Positions 1 through 7,426 of a DNA stretch of 64,000 bases are shown piece after piece. Under the pieces are notes generated by a model. It was not told the origin of the DNA. It did no database searches and worked only from the letters and a program-made list of their open reading frames with translations. This stretch comes from an uncultured Porphyromonadaceae bacterium (GTDB lineage: Bacteria; Bacteroidota; Bacteroidia; Bacteroidales; Muribaculaceae): contig CANSRU010000001.1 in assembly GCA_947649495.1 (NCBI GenBank), positions 366,837-430,836 of the forward strand, written 5' to 3'. The translations under genes were made by a program, and so were the position numbers. Each line of letters begins with the position of its first letter. The first letter of the stretch is position 1.

Positions 1-2868
1 GGATTCAACGTGTCAATTACCCCACCCTCATTCACCATTCCGTCAAACCTTGCCAACGGTTTCTACCGCATGCGCTACAAGGTGGACTGGAACAATATCG
101 ATGCAGGCGGCGATATCAACAGTTTCATATCAAACGGTGGTATAATTGTCGATGTGATGCTCAACGTTCACGGTGACTATTGCAACGTGACCAACGACAA
201 CCGCAACGGTGAAGTGCAAACCGCAACCGGTGAGACCCTCAACGGCTACCGTGCAGCTTTCGGACAACCGCTGAAAGTAAAGATGATTCCATCTAATGGA
301 TTTGAATACAGTGGTATACGTATACGCCATGGCTACAATCTTACCGGCGATTCACTCGTTCATGGTAATCCGCAATACCGCGATGTGATAATTTATGCCG
401 ATGAATTCGATGCTGAGGATTGCGTGACTATTCCCGCCGAATACATGGACGGTGACGTACTCATAGAAGGTCTGTTCGTGGAAGAAGGTGCCGGCGATGG
501 CCGCATGAAGGTGACATACAATGTGGTTCTTGATGAAAAGGTGATTCTCACCAAAACCATCAAGGTAACCAAGGGGAGCGAATGGCCCGACCATGGATTC
601 ACCAGCGAAGCCTCAAGCGTATACTATACCCTGAGTGCCAAACCATCGGAAGGTGTTGTGGAGAACGACACCGTGGTTGTGCTCAATCTCAAGCAGAACC
701 TGCCGTTCAAGACGAGCGTGGACTTCGCCAACGCCCGCTGGCACCATCTCGCCATCTCTTCATCCAAGAATTACATAGCCCACAGCTCCAGCAGCTATAT
801 AGGAATCGGCGCCACAACAACCGCCACACCCGCTGAATCGGACGAGAACGCACAGTGGGCGTTCATCGGTGACGTATTAAACGGATTCCAGATTGTGAAT
901 AAAGGCGCGGGCGAAGGCAAGATTCTGTCGTCAAACCACGACACATCAACCAACACGGGAGGCTCAACCTTCCCGGTGATGACCGCCACTCCCGTACCCT
1001 CCACCCACAACACTTACTGGGTTCCCACCAAGAGCAACGACATATCCGGAGCCAATGGGTTCTACCTCCACCAACTCGGCCAAACAAGCAACAAACTTAA
1101 CAAACGCGACGACAAACTCGCATACTGGACCGGAGGAGCAGATGCCGGCTCGACACTGGTAGTTACCGAACTTACAGGATATGCCGTAACGATAACCGCT
1201 CCGGCATCAAGCCACGGCACTCTTGAGGTGTTCGATGGCGAAGATGCTGTAAACAGCGGAAGCCGCGTGGATGAAGGTACTGTACTCACCATCGTGGCCA
1301 CACCCAACGCTTACTACTCAGTTACCGAAATCACTGTCAACGGCACTCCTATCGAAGCTGTGGATGGCGTCTACACCTACACCGTAGGCACAGAAGCCAT
1401 CACTGTGGCAGCGTCATTCCTGCGCGACCCCAACGCTCCGATAGAATACTGTATTCCCGAATACGCAGGTACCGGTTCAAGCCGTACCACAACCACCCGT
1501 ACCGACCGATACCTGAGAAACCTCGAAGTTACCGATGGAGTAAATTCGATAACGACAGAATCGTACGGCTCGACAAGCGGCCGTCAGGTATATAAGGACG
1601 AGACTTCAAAAATTCTCACCACCACGGCCGGCGCCACCATCTCATTGACAGTAAATGCTTCCATGTGGGCAATGCATAATTTCATATATGTAGACTTCAA
1701 TCTCGATGGCCTGGACAGCAATGACCGCGTAATGTACTCCGACGAAGCTGCGGGAACATTCACATTCACCATCCCCGCCAATCAAGCCCCCGGCACCTAC
1801 CGTGTGCGCCACATGATAGACTGGACAAACACCAACCCCTGTGAATTCGCGCAGGGTCAGGGAAGCGACAACGCAGAGGCCGTAACCGACTTCCTGCTTG
1901 TAATCGAAAGCCAGGAGCTCGCCGAACCCCGTACAGTAACCGTGATTTCAGCCAATGAAGCCCTCGGAACCGTGGCCATAACCGACCCCGCAACCGAAGA
2001 CTCAAGCGTTTCTACTACCCAGAAGGCAGTTACAGTAGAAGCCACCGCTGCCGACGACGCTGCATTCATGAACTGGACAGCCAATGGCGAAGTGGTTTCA
2101 ACCGAAACAACATATACCTACACCGGCGAGACCGACATTGAGCTCACAGCCAACTTCGGCTACACCGTGACCTACACCGTAGGCAGTGAGGGCAACGCCA
2201 TATTCTCAATCGATGGTGCCGGTGTGACCAGCGGCGATGTTGTGGCAGCAGGCTCTATGCTCACCATCACCGTAAGCCCTGTAACAGGCAAGGATGCTGA
2301 GGTTACTGTCAACGACCAGGCCGTGGCTCTTACAGGCAACACCTGCACCATACCGGTAGACGGCAACACTGTGATTAACGTTGCTTTCGTTAACGCCAAA
2401 TACGTCTTCAGCCTTACAGTTGAAGGTCAAGGTAACGTAGAAGTATGGACCGCAGGCACTGCAAAGGTGGCACCCTCAGGAACACAGTATCAGAATGGCG
2501 ACGAAGTTCCGGCCGAATCCTCACTCAAGCTTTACATCAAAGCTGCCGAAGGATGGAAATTCGAAAACGCCACTTATGACAAGGGTAACGGCTCTGCCGA
2601 TGAGATTACCAAATTACTGGATGTAACAGCCGACGGCTACGAAGGGTACCTATTCAAGGCTCTTGGCAAGACCACCGGCAACGCCATAATTTCAGTAACA
2701 TTCGTCCAGGACAGCACCTCAGGAATAATCGGCATAGGTATGGATCCCGCCGACGGACCGATTGAATACTTCAATCTCCAGGGTGTGCAGGTATCAGGCG
2801 AGAACCTTATCCCCGGATTCTACATCGTACGCCAGGGCGACAAGACCGCCAAGATCCTCGTGAAATAA
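1..2868 (+). CDS. Secreted GEVED/InlB-type repeat protein with C-terminal sorting domain (5' end outside window)
   Basis: The frame is open to the left edge of the window, so the GTG at 10 is probably internal and the N-terminus is missing. The visible 955 residues contain two GEVED-like segments, near the start (around YRMRYKVDWNN) and near residue 600 (around YRVRHMIDWTN). Several beta-rich repeats of the InlB/Listeria-Bacteroides type follow (VTVISANEALGTVAI, VTYTVGSEGNAIFSI). The last 35 residues carry IEYFNLQGVQV and end PGFYIVRQGDKTAKILVK, a C-terminal sorting domain typical of secreted Bacteroidales proteins. Role is inferred: a large extracellular or surface-attached protein. No catalytic motif was recognised. 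A strong hairpin terminator follows at 2893. Confidence 0.8.
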   Translation, partial: GFNVSITPPSFTIPSNLANGFYRMRYKVDWNNIDAGGDINSFISNGGIIVDVMLNVHGDYCNVTNDNRNGEVQTATGETLNGYRAAFGQPLKVKMIPSNGFEYSGIRIRHGYNLTGDSLVHGNPQYRDVIIYADEFDAEDCVTIPAEYMDGDVLIEGLFVEEGAGDGRMKVTYNVVLDEKVILTKTIKVTKGSEWPDHGFTSEASSVYYTLSAKPSEGVVENDTVVVLNLKQNLPFKTSVDFANARWHHLAISSSKNYIAHSSSSYIGIGATTTATPAESDENAQWAFIGDVLNGFQIVNKGAGEGKILSSNHDTSTNTGGSTFPVMTATPVPSTHNTYWVPTKSNDISGANGFYLHQLGQTSNKLNKRDDKLAYWTGGADAGSTLVVTELTGYAVTITAPASSHGTLEVFDGEDAVNSGSRVDEGTVLTIVATPNAYYSVTEITVNGTPIEAVDGVYTYTVGTEAITVAASFLRDPNAPIEYCIPEYAGTGSSRTTTTRTDRYLRNLEVTDGVNSITTESYGSTSGRQVYKDETSKILTTTAGATISLTVNASMWAMHNFIYVDFNLDGLDSNDRVMYSDEAAGTFTFTIPANQAPGTYRVRHMIDWTNTNPCEFAQGQGSDNAEAVTDFLLVIESQELAEPRTVTVISANEALGTVAITDPATEDSSVSTTQKAVTVEATAADDAAFMNWTANGEVVSTETTYTYTGETDIELTANFGYTVTYTVGSEGNAIFSIDGAGVTSGDVVAAGSMLTITVSPVTGKDAEVTVNDQAVALTGNTCTIPVDGNTVINVAFVNAKYVFSLTVEGQGNVEVWTAGTAKVAPSGTQYQNGDEVPAESSLKLYIKAAEGWKFENATYDKGNGSADEITKLLDVTADGYEGYLFKALGKTTGNAIISVTFVQDSTSGIIGIGMDPADGPIEYFNLQGVQVSGENLIPGFYIVRQGDKTAKILVK

Positions 2869-2892
2869 TCCAATCCATTATTTCCCCATAAC

Positions 2893-2930
2893 CAAGGGCA
2901 CCGCCGGTGTGGCGGTGCCCTTGTTGCATC
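2893..2930 (+). terminator. Hairpin terminator of the secreted repeat-protein gene
   Basis: A perfect 13-bp stem pairs 2893-2905 with 2911-2923 around a 5-nt loop, 25 nt after the stop codon. The T-tract behind it is poor (ttgcatcc), so termination efficiency is uncertain. Confidence 0.65.
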
Positions 2931-2950
2931 CATCCCCCACATATCTGTCC

Positions 2951-2978
2951 AATTGGCCTAATTGGTCTAATTGGCCCA
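2951..2978. repeat. Short tandem repeat, TAATTGGYC units
   Basis: About three 9-nt copies of an AATTGGCCT-like unit lie in tandem between two convergent genes and their terminators. The function is unknown and may be nil. Confidence 0.5.
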
Positions 2979-2988
2979 GCCTATCCGC

Positions 2989-3012
2989 AAAAAAGAGGGC
3001 AAAAATGCCCTC
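2989..3012 (-). terminator. Terminator of the permease gene (minus strand)
   Basis: Read on the minus strand, GAGGGCA pairs with TGCCCTC around a 4-nt loop and is followed directly by six T residues (2994 to 2989). It lies about 150 nt beyond the permease stop codon. Confidence 0.75.
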
Positions 3013-3164
3013 GTGTTCCGCCAACAATCCTGCCACCGCTGCTGCGCTTCCGCAGGCGGAAGCCGGACTGTAGCCGCGCACACAGTGCGCGGTACTCGCA
3101 ATTGATAAACCCTGCGTGCCCTTGGGTACGCCACCCCCTCCACTGATTCGCCTAACAGGCGTAC

Positions 3165-4049
3165 TTAAATTGTCGAGCCGGCAACAAGCAAAGCCAGACT
3201 GAGCAGCAGAATAGCGAGGTCGATGGCCTTAGCCCTGACATTACTCTCGCGGAGAACAATCACACCGAACAGAAACGGCACAATCACACTACCCCGCCTT
3301 ATCATCGACACCACCGATATCATTGAGCCATCAAGCGAGAGTGCATAGAAGTAGGCCACATCGGCCACTGTAAGAAATAGAGAGATGAGCGGGATGGTCC
3401 ACCTCCATGTGAACCGTACCGCCGACACCCGTGGCAGCGACTTCATTATAATAAGGATGGTCGCCGACATTATAATGCACTGGTAAAGCGAATACCAGGC
3501 CTGCACTTCGAGCGGACGGTAGAACTGGAGCAGATATTTATCGTAAAGCGCGCTCACCGCACCGGCCACGGCAGCTCCGATGGCCATCCACAGCCACCGG
3601 GAGTGTTTGAGCGAGAACCCCTCGCCTGCCCCAATCCTCGATATCAGATACAGCGATGCGAAACCCAGCAATATGCCCGACCACTGAAGCCAATTGAGGC
3701 TCTCGCCGAAAATAAGCACTGCCCCTACCAACACCATAACCGGCCGCGATGCATTGACCGGACCCTGTATGGTGAGCGGGAGATGTTTTATGGCGAAATA
3801 TCCGAGCAGCCACGACGTCAGCACTATAGCCGCCTTGACCATTATCAGGAGATGACCGGTCAGGTCGTTGCCGAAACCGAAATTTCCATCTGCCACACCC
3901 GACACAATCACCGGTGACATAAGCAATGTGCCGAACACAGTGTTAAGCAACAGCACCATCAAAACATTGTTTCCCCGCACCGAAAGTTTCTTCATCACAT
4001 CGTAGAAACCAAGGCACAAGGCTGACATCAACGCAAACGCAACCCACAT
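3165..4049 (-). CDS. EamA/DMT-superfamily permease
   Basis: The 294-residue product is almost entirely hydrophobic with about ten predicted membrane segments, arranged as two halves of roughly 140 residues. This is the usual plan of EamA drug/metabolite transporters. The glycine- and alanine-rich helices and the PVNASRPVMVLVGAVLIFGE stretch fit the family. The substrate cannot be read from the sequence. It lies 25 nt downstream of the alkyltransferase gene on the same strand and probably shares its promoter at 4618-4650. A minus-strand terminator follows at 2989-3012. Confidence 0.8.
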   Translation of the reverse strand: MWVAFALMSALCLGFYDVMKKLSVRGNNVLMVLLLNTVFGTLLMSPVIVSGVADGNFGFGNDLTGHLLIMVKAAIVLTSWLLGYFAIKHLPLTIQGPVNASRPVMVLVGAVLIFGESLNWLQWSGILLGFASLYLISRIGAGEGFSLKHSRWLWMAIGAAVAGAVSALYDKYLLQFYRPLEVQAWYSLYQCIIMSATILIIMKSLPRVSAVRFTWRWTIPLISLFLTVADVAYFYALSLDGSMISVVSMIRRGSVIVPFLFGVIVLRESNVRAKAIDLAILLLSLALLVAGSTI

Positions 4050-4074
4050 AACCTAAAAATCAACAACTATATAA

Positions 4075-4584
4075 TTAATCTTTCACTTCATGCCGCAGCA
4101 AATAATTCTTTGCATCCAATCCGCCACCATAGCCGGTGAGCGAACCTCCGCTCCCAATCACACGGTGACATGGCACAAGGATGGAAATCGGGTTGGCACC
4201 ATTGGCATTGGCCAAGGCCCTTACTGACCGGGGACTCCCGATGCGCCGCGCCATCTCACCATACGATACCGTGACGCCGTAAGGAATTGTCATCAACGAA
4301 CGCCAAACACGTTTCTGAAAATCAGTCCCGACATGCAACAACGGGACATCAAATTCGCGCCTCGCTCCCCTGAAATATTCATCAAGCTGCGCAACAGCCA
4401 TCGCCACCACCGGCGAAGTGCCCTCGACAAAGTCAGCATCGATATATCGGCTGATACGGGACAACACACGGCCATGGTGCGGCTCCACCCGCCAGTCGCA
4501 AAGGCATAACCGCCCGCCGTAAGAACCCAGCAACAGCTCCCCGCACGGCGAGTGGTAAGTCTTGATAATTATCTTATCTGCCAT
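4075..4584 (-). CDS. ogt: Methylated-DNA--[protein]-cysteine S-methyltransferase
   Basis: This suicide repair enzyme transfers the alkyl group from O6-alkylguanine to its own cysteine. The active-site ILVPCHRVIG motif is present, preceded by the DNA-binding FQKRVWRSLMTIPYG and SYGEMARRIG segments and followed by LTGYGGGLDAKNYLLRHE. All are characteristic of the Ogt/MGMT family, and the 169-residue length is normal. The start was chosen at 4584 (MADKIIIKTYHSP) rather than the upstream in-frame ATG at 4671. A perfect promoter lies between the two (-7 box 4618-4625), so the longer form would start upstream of its own transcript. Confidence 0.93.
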   Translation of the reverse strand: MADKIIIKTYHSPCGELLLGSYGGRLCLCDWRVEPHHGRVLSRISRYIDADFVEGTSPVVAMAVAQLDEYFRGARREFDVPLLHVGTDFQKRVWRSLMTIPYGVTVSYGEMARRIGSPRSVRALANANGANPISILVPCHRVIGSGGSLTGYGGGLDAKNYLLRHEVKD

Positions 4585-4617
4585 ATAAAAATCAAATGCT
4601 AACCGATTAAACAGCTG

Positions 4618-4650
4618 CAAAGATACGGATAAGTCAAGAACTATGCCAAA
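4618..4650 (-). promoter_or_regulatory. Promoter of ogt-permease operon
   Basis: On the minus strand TTTG (4650-4647) is separated by 21 nt from TATCTTTG (4625-4618), matching the Bacteroidetes -33/-7 consensus in full. Transcription would begin near 4611, leaving a short leader before the ATG at 4584. Confidence 0.8.
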
Positions 4651-4734
4651 TTTCCATGATTTTGCCGGCAAAATCTATTGTCATCAAGCCAATTAATCAA
4701 TAATACATGCTTGCATAGTCTTAACATGCGTGAG

Positions 4735-5943
4735 TTAAGGCATATTCAAGAAGTCACGGAGAGAAAGCATTTTGATACCGTTTTGGGTGTTTGGCGTCGA
4801 ATCGCGTAATGTGACAACCAACTTTTCATAGTTGTCGCCGATTGATTCGAGATTGCCAAACTCGCGGTCAGCCGTAGCTTTATCATAGACATTTACCGCA
4901 ACTTGAATGTACTTACGCTCACCGTCTTTTTCAGCTACAAAATCAATTTCTTTGTTCCTTGAAAGTACACCGACCTTTATGTCGTATCCATCTACTGACA
5001 GTTTATTGTAAACGGCATTCTCAAGAATTGCTCCGGTATCCATTGGCCGATAGCCTATGATTGAATTCCGAATACCTATGTCTTCGAAATAATATTTTTC
5101 ACCTATCTCAAAGAATTTCTTTCCCTCGATATCCCATCGCCGCACTTTATTAGTGATATAGGCATCGCAAATATAATCGGCATACGCCTGAACACTGTTT
5201 ACAGTACCCGATACACGTTGCGATTTTAGATAGTCGGATATGCGTTTTGCCGTAAAAATCTGTCCGGTATTATCGGCAAAGAAAAGCAGCAATCTTTGCA
5301 GGAAATCATTGTTGCGGATGGAATGCCGGCTTACGATGTCTCTGTAAACCAAAGCGTCGGTAATTCCGGTGAGATATTCATTCCATGTCTCACGTTGGGG
5401 CAGATTCCTCAAATATGGCATTCCTCCAAATCGCAAATATAGGTCTATGCTTTCATCTGAATCTTCAAGTGAATGAAACAGAAGAAACTCATCGTAACAA
5501 AGAGGATGCACTCTTATCTCTATGCTACGTCCGGCAAGCCGCGAGGCTATTTCAGAAGACAACATTGATGAATTGCTTCCTGTTACATATATGTCGTTCC
5601 GTTCATCAAGACATAGCGAACGAATAACCTTGTCAAAGTCCTCAATCTCCTGAATTTCATCAATAAATATATAGTTCATGGATGAATCTGACAGATGCAT
5701 GACAATTTCCTCGTTTAAATCTGACGCGCTTTTTATATGAGAAAAAGCAAAATCTTCGAGATTGATGCGAATGAAATTAGCAGTCGGCGATGACTGACGG
5801 AGTTTCGCCTCAACGGAATTTAATATACAGCTCTTCCCAACGCGCCGTTGCCCCGTCAGCACCTTTATCACACCTTTGCCCTCATATCTTAAAATCTTAT
5901 CAAGATAATTTGGCCTCGGGATATAGCCTGTTGTTTTAATCAT
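4735..5943 (-). CDS. AAA-family ATPase with DUF4143-type C-terminal domain
   Basis: This is a 402-residue P-loop protein. Walker A is TGQRRVGKS near residue 35 and Walker B is YIFIDEIQE near residue 95. The downstream region has DIYVTGSNSSMLS (sensor-like) and the C-terminal half has features of the DUF4143 nuclease-like domain (KEIDFVAEKDGERKYIQVAV, an EID/QV restriction-like core). Such AAA_14/DUF4143 proteins are widespread in Bacteroidetes and usually stand alone; the cellular role is not known. The start at 5943 is preferred because a perfect -7 box lies only 16 nt upstream at 5959-5966, so the ATG at 5970 would precede the transcript start. Confidence 0.85.
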   Translation of the reverse strand: MIKTTGYIPRPNYLDKILRYEGKGVIKVLTGQRRVGKSCILNSVEAKLRQSSPTANFIRINLEDFAFSHIKSASDLNEEIVMHLSDSSMNYIFIDEIQEIEDFDKVIRSLCLDERNDIYVTGSNSSMLSSEIASRLAGRSIEIRVHPLCYDEFLLFHSLEDSDESIDLYLRFGGMPYLRNLPQRETWNEYLTGITDALVYRDIVSRHSIRNNDFLQRLLLFFADNTGQIFTAKRISDYLKSQRVSGTVNSVQAYADYICDAYITNKVRRWDIEGKKFFEIGEKYYFEDIGIRNSIIGYRPMDTGAILENAVYNKLSVDGYDIKVGVLSRNKEIDFVAEKDGERKYIQVAVNVYDKATADREFGNLESIGDNYEKLVVTLRDSTPNTQNGIKMLSLRDFLNMP

Positions 5944-5958
5944 ACTCAAAACTTTTTG

Positions 5959-5991
5959 CAAATATACCAACCATTTTTAATATATCACAAA
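5959..5991 (-). promoter_or_regulatory. Promoter of the AAA ATPase gene
   Basis: Minus-strand TTTG (5991-5988), 21-nt spacer and TATATTTG (5966-5959) match the Bacteroidetes consensus exactly. The implied leader is only about 10 nt. Confidence 0.8.
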
Positions 5992-6157
5992 CAATTCAGC
6001 TAAAATATTTCTGAATATTATGTGCCACACTAAAGCCGATTTCTGCTTCCTCAAATATAAGAGCACTTGTAAATCAACGCAATACCAATAGATGTCCAAA
6101 ATTTGATACAATATTATCTATCCATTTTTAAGCCAAATGTAAACCACCCAATAAGTG

Positions 6158-6475
6158 TTATGTCTGATTTATCTGCCATTGCAGTTGCTTGGTTGAGCCA
6201 CTGCGGGATAGAATGCCCCGTGCTTTTAGGGATTTGATCACTCGGTCAATAGTGCGGGTGGATAAGCGGGTGGTGACAGCAAGTAGAGCTATGGAAATGC
6301 TGGGGTTGGCTATTATTGCTTTCAGCACAGCGGTTTCTTTCAGCGATAGACCTTCGGGAAGATTGTCTGAAACATCATTTTGAGGTTTCACAAACCCTGA
6401 AACATCATTTTGGTGTTTCTCACCTTGCCAACGGATATGAAGATAAATCCTACACCCTGACAACCAAAGCACCAA
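6158..6475 (-). pseudogene. Remnant of a RecG/AlbA-type HTH transcriptional regulator
   Basis: The 105-codon frame looks like the C-terminal tail of the large ATP-binding/HTH regulators common in Bacteroidetes. It has a low-complexity linker with two copies of QNDVSxF/QNDVSDN, coded by a 30-bp direct repeat at 6367-6424. A winged-helix segment follows (LKETAVLKAIIAN, TRLSTRTIDRVIKSLKARGILSRSGS). The upstream part of the family, including the AlbA/Schlafen domain, is missing, and the first 25 residues resemble no normal N-terminus. I read it as a decayed fragment. A free-standing small HTH protein is possible but less likely. Confidence 0.5.
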
Positions 6476-6512
6476 AATTCAACCGATATAAAGATAAGAA
6501 AATAAGATTGTT

Positions 6513-6544
6513 ATTGCAAGGCTCACAATTTAGCATTAATTTTG
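6513..6544 (+). promoter_or_regulatory. Promoter of the structured leader RNA
   Basis: TTG at 6514-6516, a 20-nt spacer and TAATTTTG at 6537-6544 make a full-consensus Bacteroidetes promoter. Transcription should start near 6551, about 360 nt before the first downstream start codon, so the transcript has a very long untranslated leader. Confidence 0.7.
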
Positions 6545-6550
6545 CGACTG

Positions 6551-6860
6551 CATATCGTCTGCCGAAGTCCGGTAAGGGCCAGTGGGCGGGAGCATAAAAT
6601 ATTTGAAAGCGTTTACTTAGCGTTTTTCTTGGCTTTTCGGAATCTCGCAAATTCTAAAGTTTGAGTCAAGAAAGCAGCAATGGTGAATGTCTTGTGGTAT
6701 GATATACCTCTGTCTTGAACCAGCATTTGATTGCCGGTTCGTCACTACGTATCATACAGCGTGAGACTTCGGCATTGCTCTTTCTACTCAAACGGGCAAT
6801 GCGAGAGCCTCGAAAAGCGGGAAGAGCAAAGAGTACGGATTCTCACGTTTTCTTTTTTGT
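6551..6860 (+). ncRNA. Structured leader RNA or rod-like small RNA of unknown family
   Basis: This is the only gene-free stretch over 300 bases (6476-6913). From 6633 to 6817 it folds as one long interrupted rod. Pairings are 6633-6639 with 6811-6817, 6643-6648 with 6801-6806, 6659-6666 with 6786-6793, 6669-6674 with 6780-6785, 6677-6682 with 6773-6778, 6685-6692 with 6764-6770, 6697-6704 with 6750-6757, and an apical hairpin 6717-6721 with 6736-6740. An internal bubble separates the last two stems. A competing hairpin and a U-rich tract follow (see 6760-6860). It could be an attenuator leader of the surface operon or an independent 6S-like rod RNA. I do not recognise a named family with confidence. 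Confidence 0.6.
6760..6860 (+). terminator. Alternative terminator-like hairpin in the leader
   Basis: CGTGAGA (6760-6766) pairs perfectly with TCTCACG (6841-6847), and GCTCTT (6777-6782) with AAGAGC (6822-6827). The outer stem is followed at once by a T-rich run, ttttcttttttgtt. These pairings use bases that the long rod also needs, so the two folds exclude each other. Confidence 0.5.
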
Positions 6861-6913
6861 TATAATCCTACACAGGAGAGTCCGGTAGAGTCTAAATCAT
6901 CGCCAAGTATCAA

Positions 6914-7420
6914 ATGGTAAAAAAATCTATCGCACTTCTCGCCGGGATGGCTTTAGCAGGGATTACGATGTGCGTCTATGGTAACATAACCCATATCGTG
7001 GTTTCAGGGACATCGGGAGAGAAACAAAACTTTGAATTATCAAGGTATAATCGAATAACCTTCGGGAACACGACCATGAGCCTGAGTTCTTCCGAAAACC
7101 CCGGAAACATTGTGGCTGAATTGCCATATGCCATGTTCAATCACATCGAGTTTTCGGATGAAGTGCTGTCAAGTATCGAAGAAATCTTATCGCCGGACGC
7201 GTCGCTGATTTATATTCCGGATGAAAATGCACTGGAGATAACGGCCGATTTATCAGAACCGTTCACTGTATGGATTCTAAATTCATCCGGAGCCATTATG
7301 TCACGCCTGAAAACCATGCCGGGAGAGAAATTATATCTCAAATCTTATACCCCGGGAATGTATATCGCAGTCGCCACAGCCAATAAAATCCAATTGACAA
7401 AAAAATTTATAATAAAATAA
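6914..7420 (+). CDS. Secreted protein with C-terminal sorting domain
   Basis: The 168-residue product has a lysine-led signal peptide (MVKKSIALLAGMALAGITMCVYG) and a small N-terminal beta module (HIVVSG ... FELSRYNRITFG). The last 80 residues resemble a secretion/sorting domain (ALEITADLSEPFTVWILNSSG, then LYLKSYTPGMYIAVAT and a basic FIIK end). It resembles a sorting domain with almost no passenger. It ends 6 nt before the next gene and is surely co-transcribed with it, and both share a similar N-terminal module. No enzymatic motif is present; a role in assembly or export of its large neighbour is speculation. Confidence 0.7.
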   Translation: MVKKSIALLAGMALAGITMCVYGNITHIVVSGTSGEKQNFELSRYNRITFGNTTMSLSSSENPGNIVAELPYAMFNHIEFSDEVLSSIEEILSPDASLIYIPDENALEITADLSEPFTVWILNSSGAIMSRLKTMPGEKLYLKSYTPGMYIAVATANKIQLTKKFIIK

Positions 7421-7426
7421 GCTCTG

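Noticed and set aside
6189-6597. Plus-strand frames of 64 and 93 codons over the HTH remnant
   Set aside because: They are antisense to a recognisable HTH segment and lack protein-like composition. The second also crosses the promoter at 6513-6544.
6551-6620. RNase P-like AAGTCCGG segment near 6568-6576
   Set aside because: Only a short string resembles the RNase P core (GAGGAAAGTCCGG). The remaining conserved regions and 3' end are missing and the length does not fit.
6633-6817. Long inverted repeat as a MITE or insertion-sequence remnant
   Set aside because: The pairing is interrupted by bulges and an internal bubble as in structured RNA. No target-site duplication or transposase fragment was seen at the ends.
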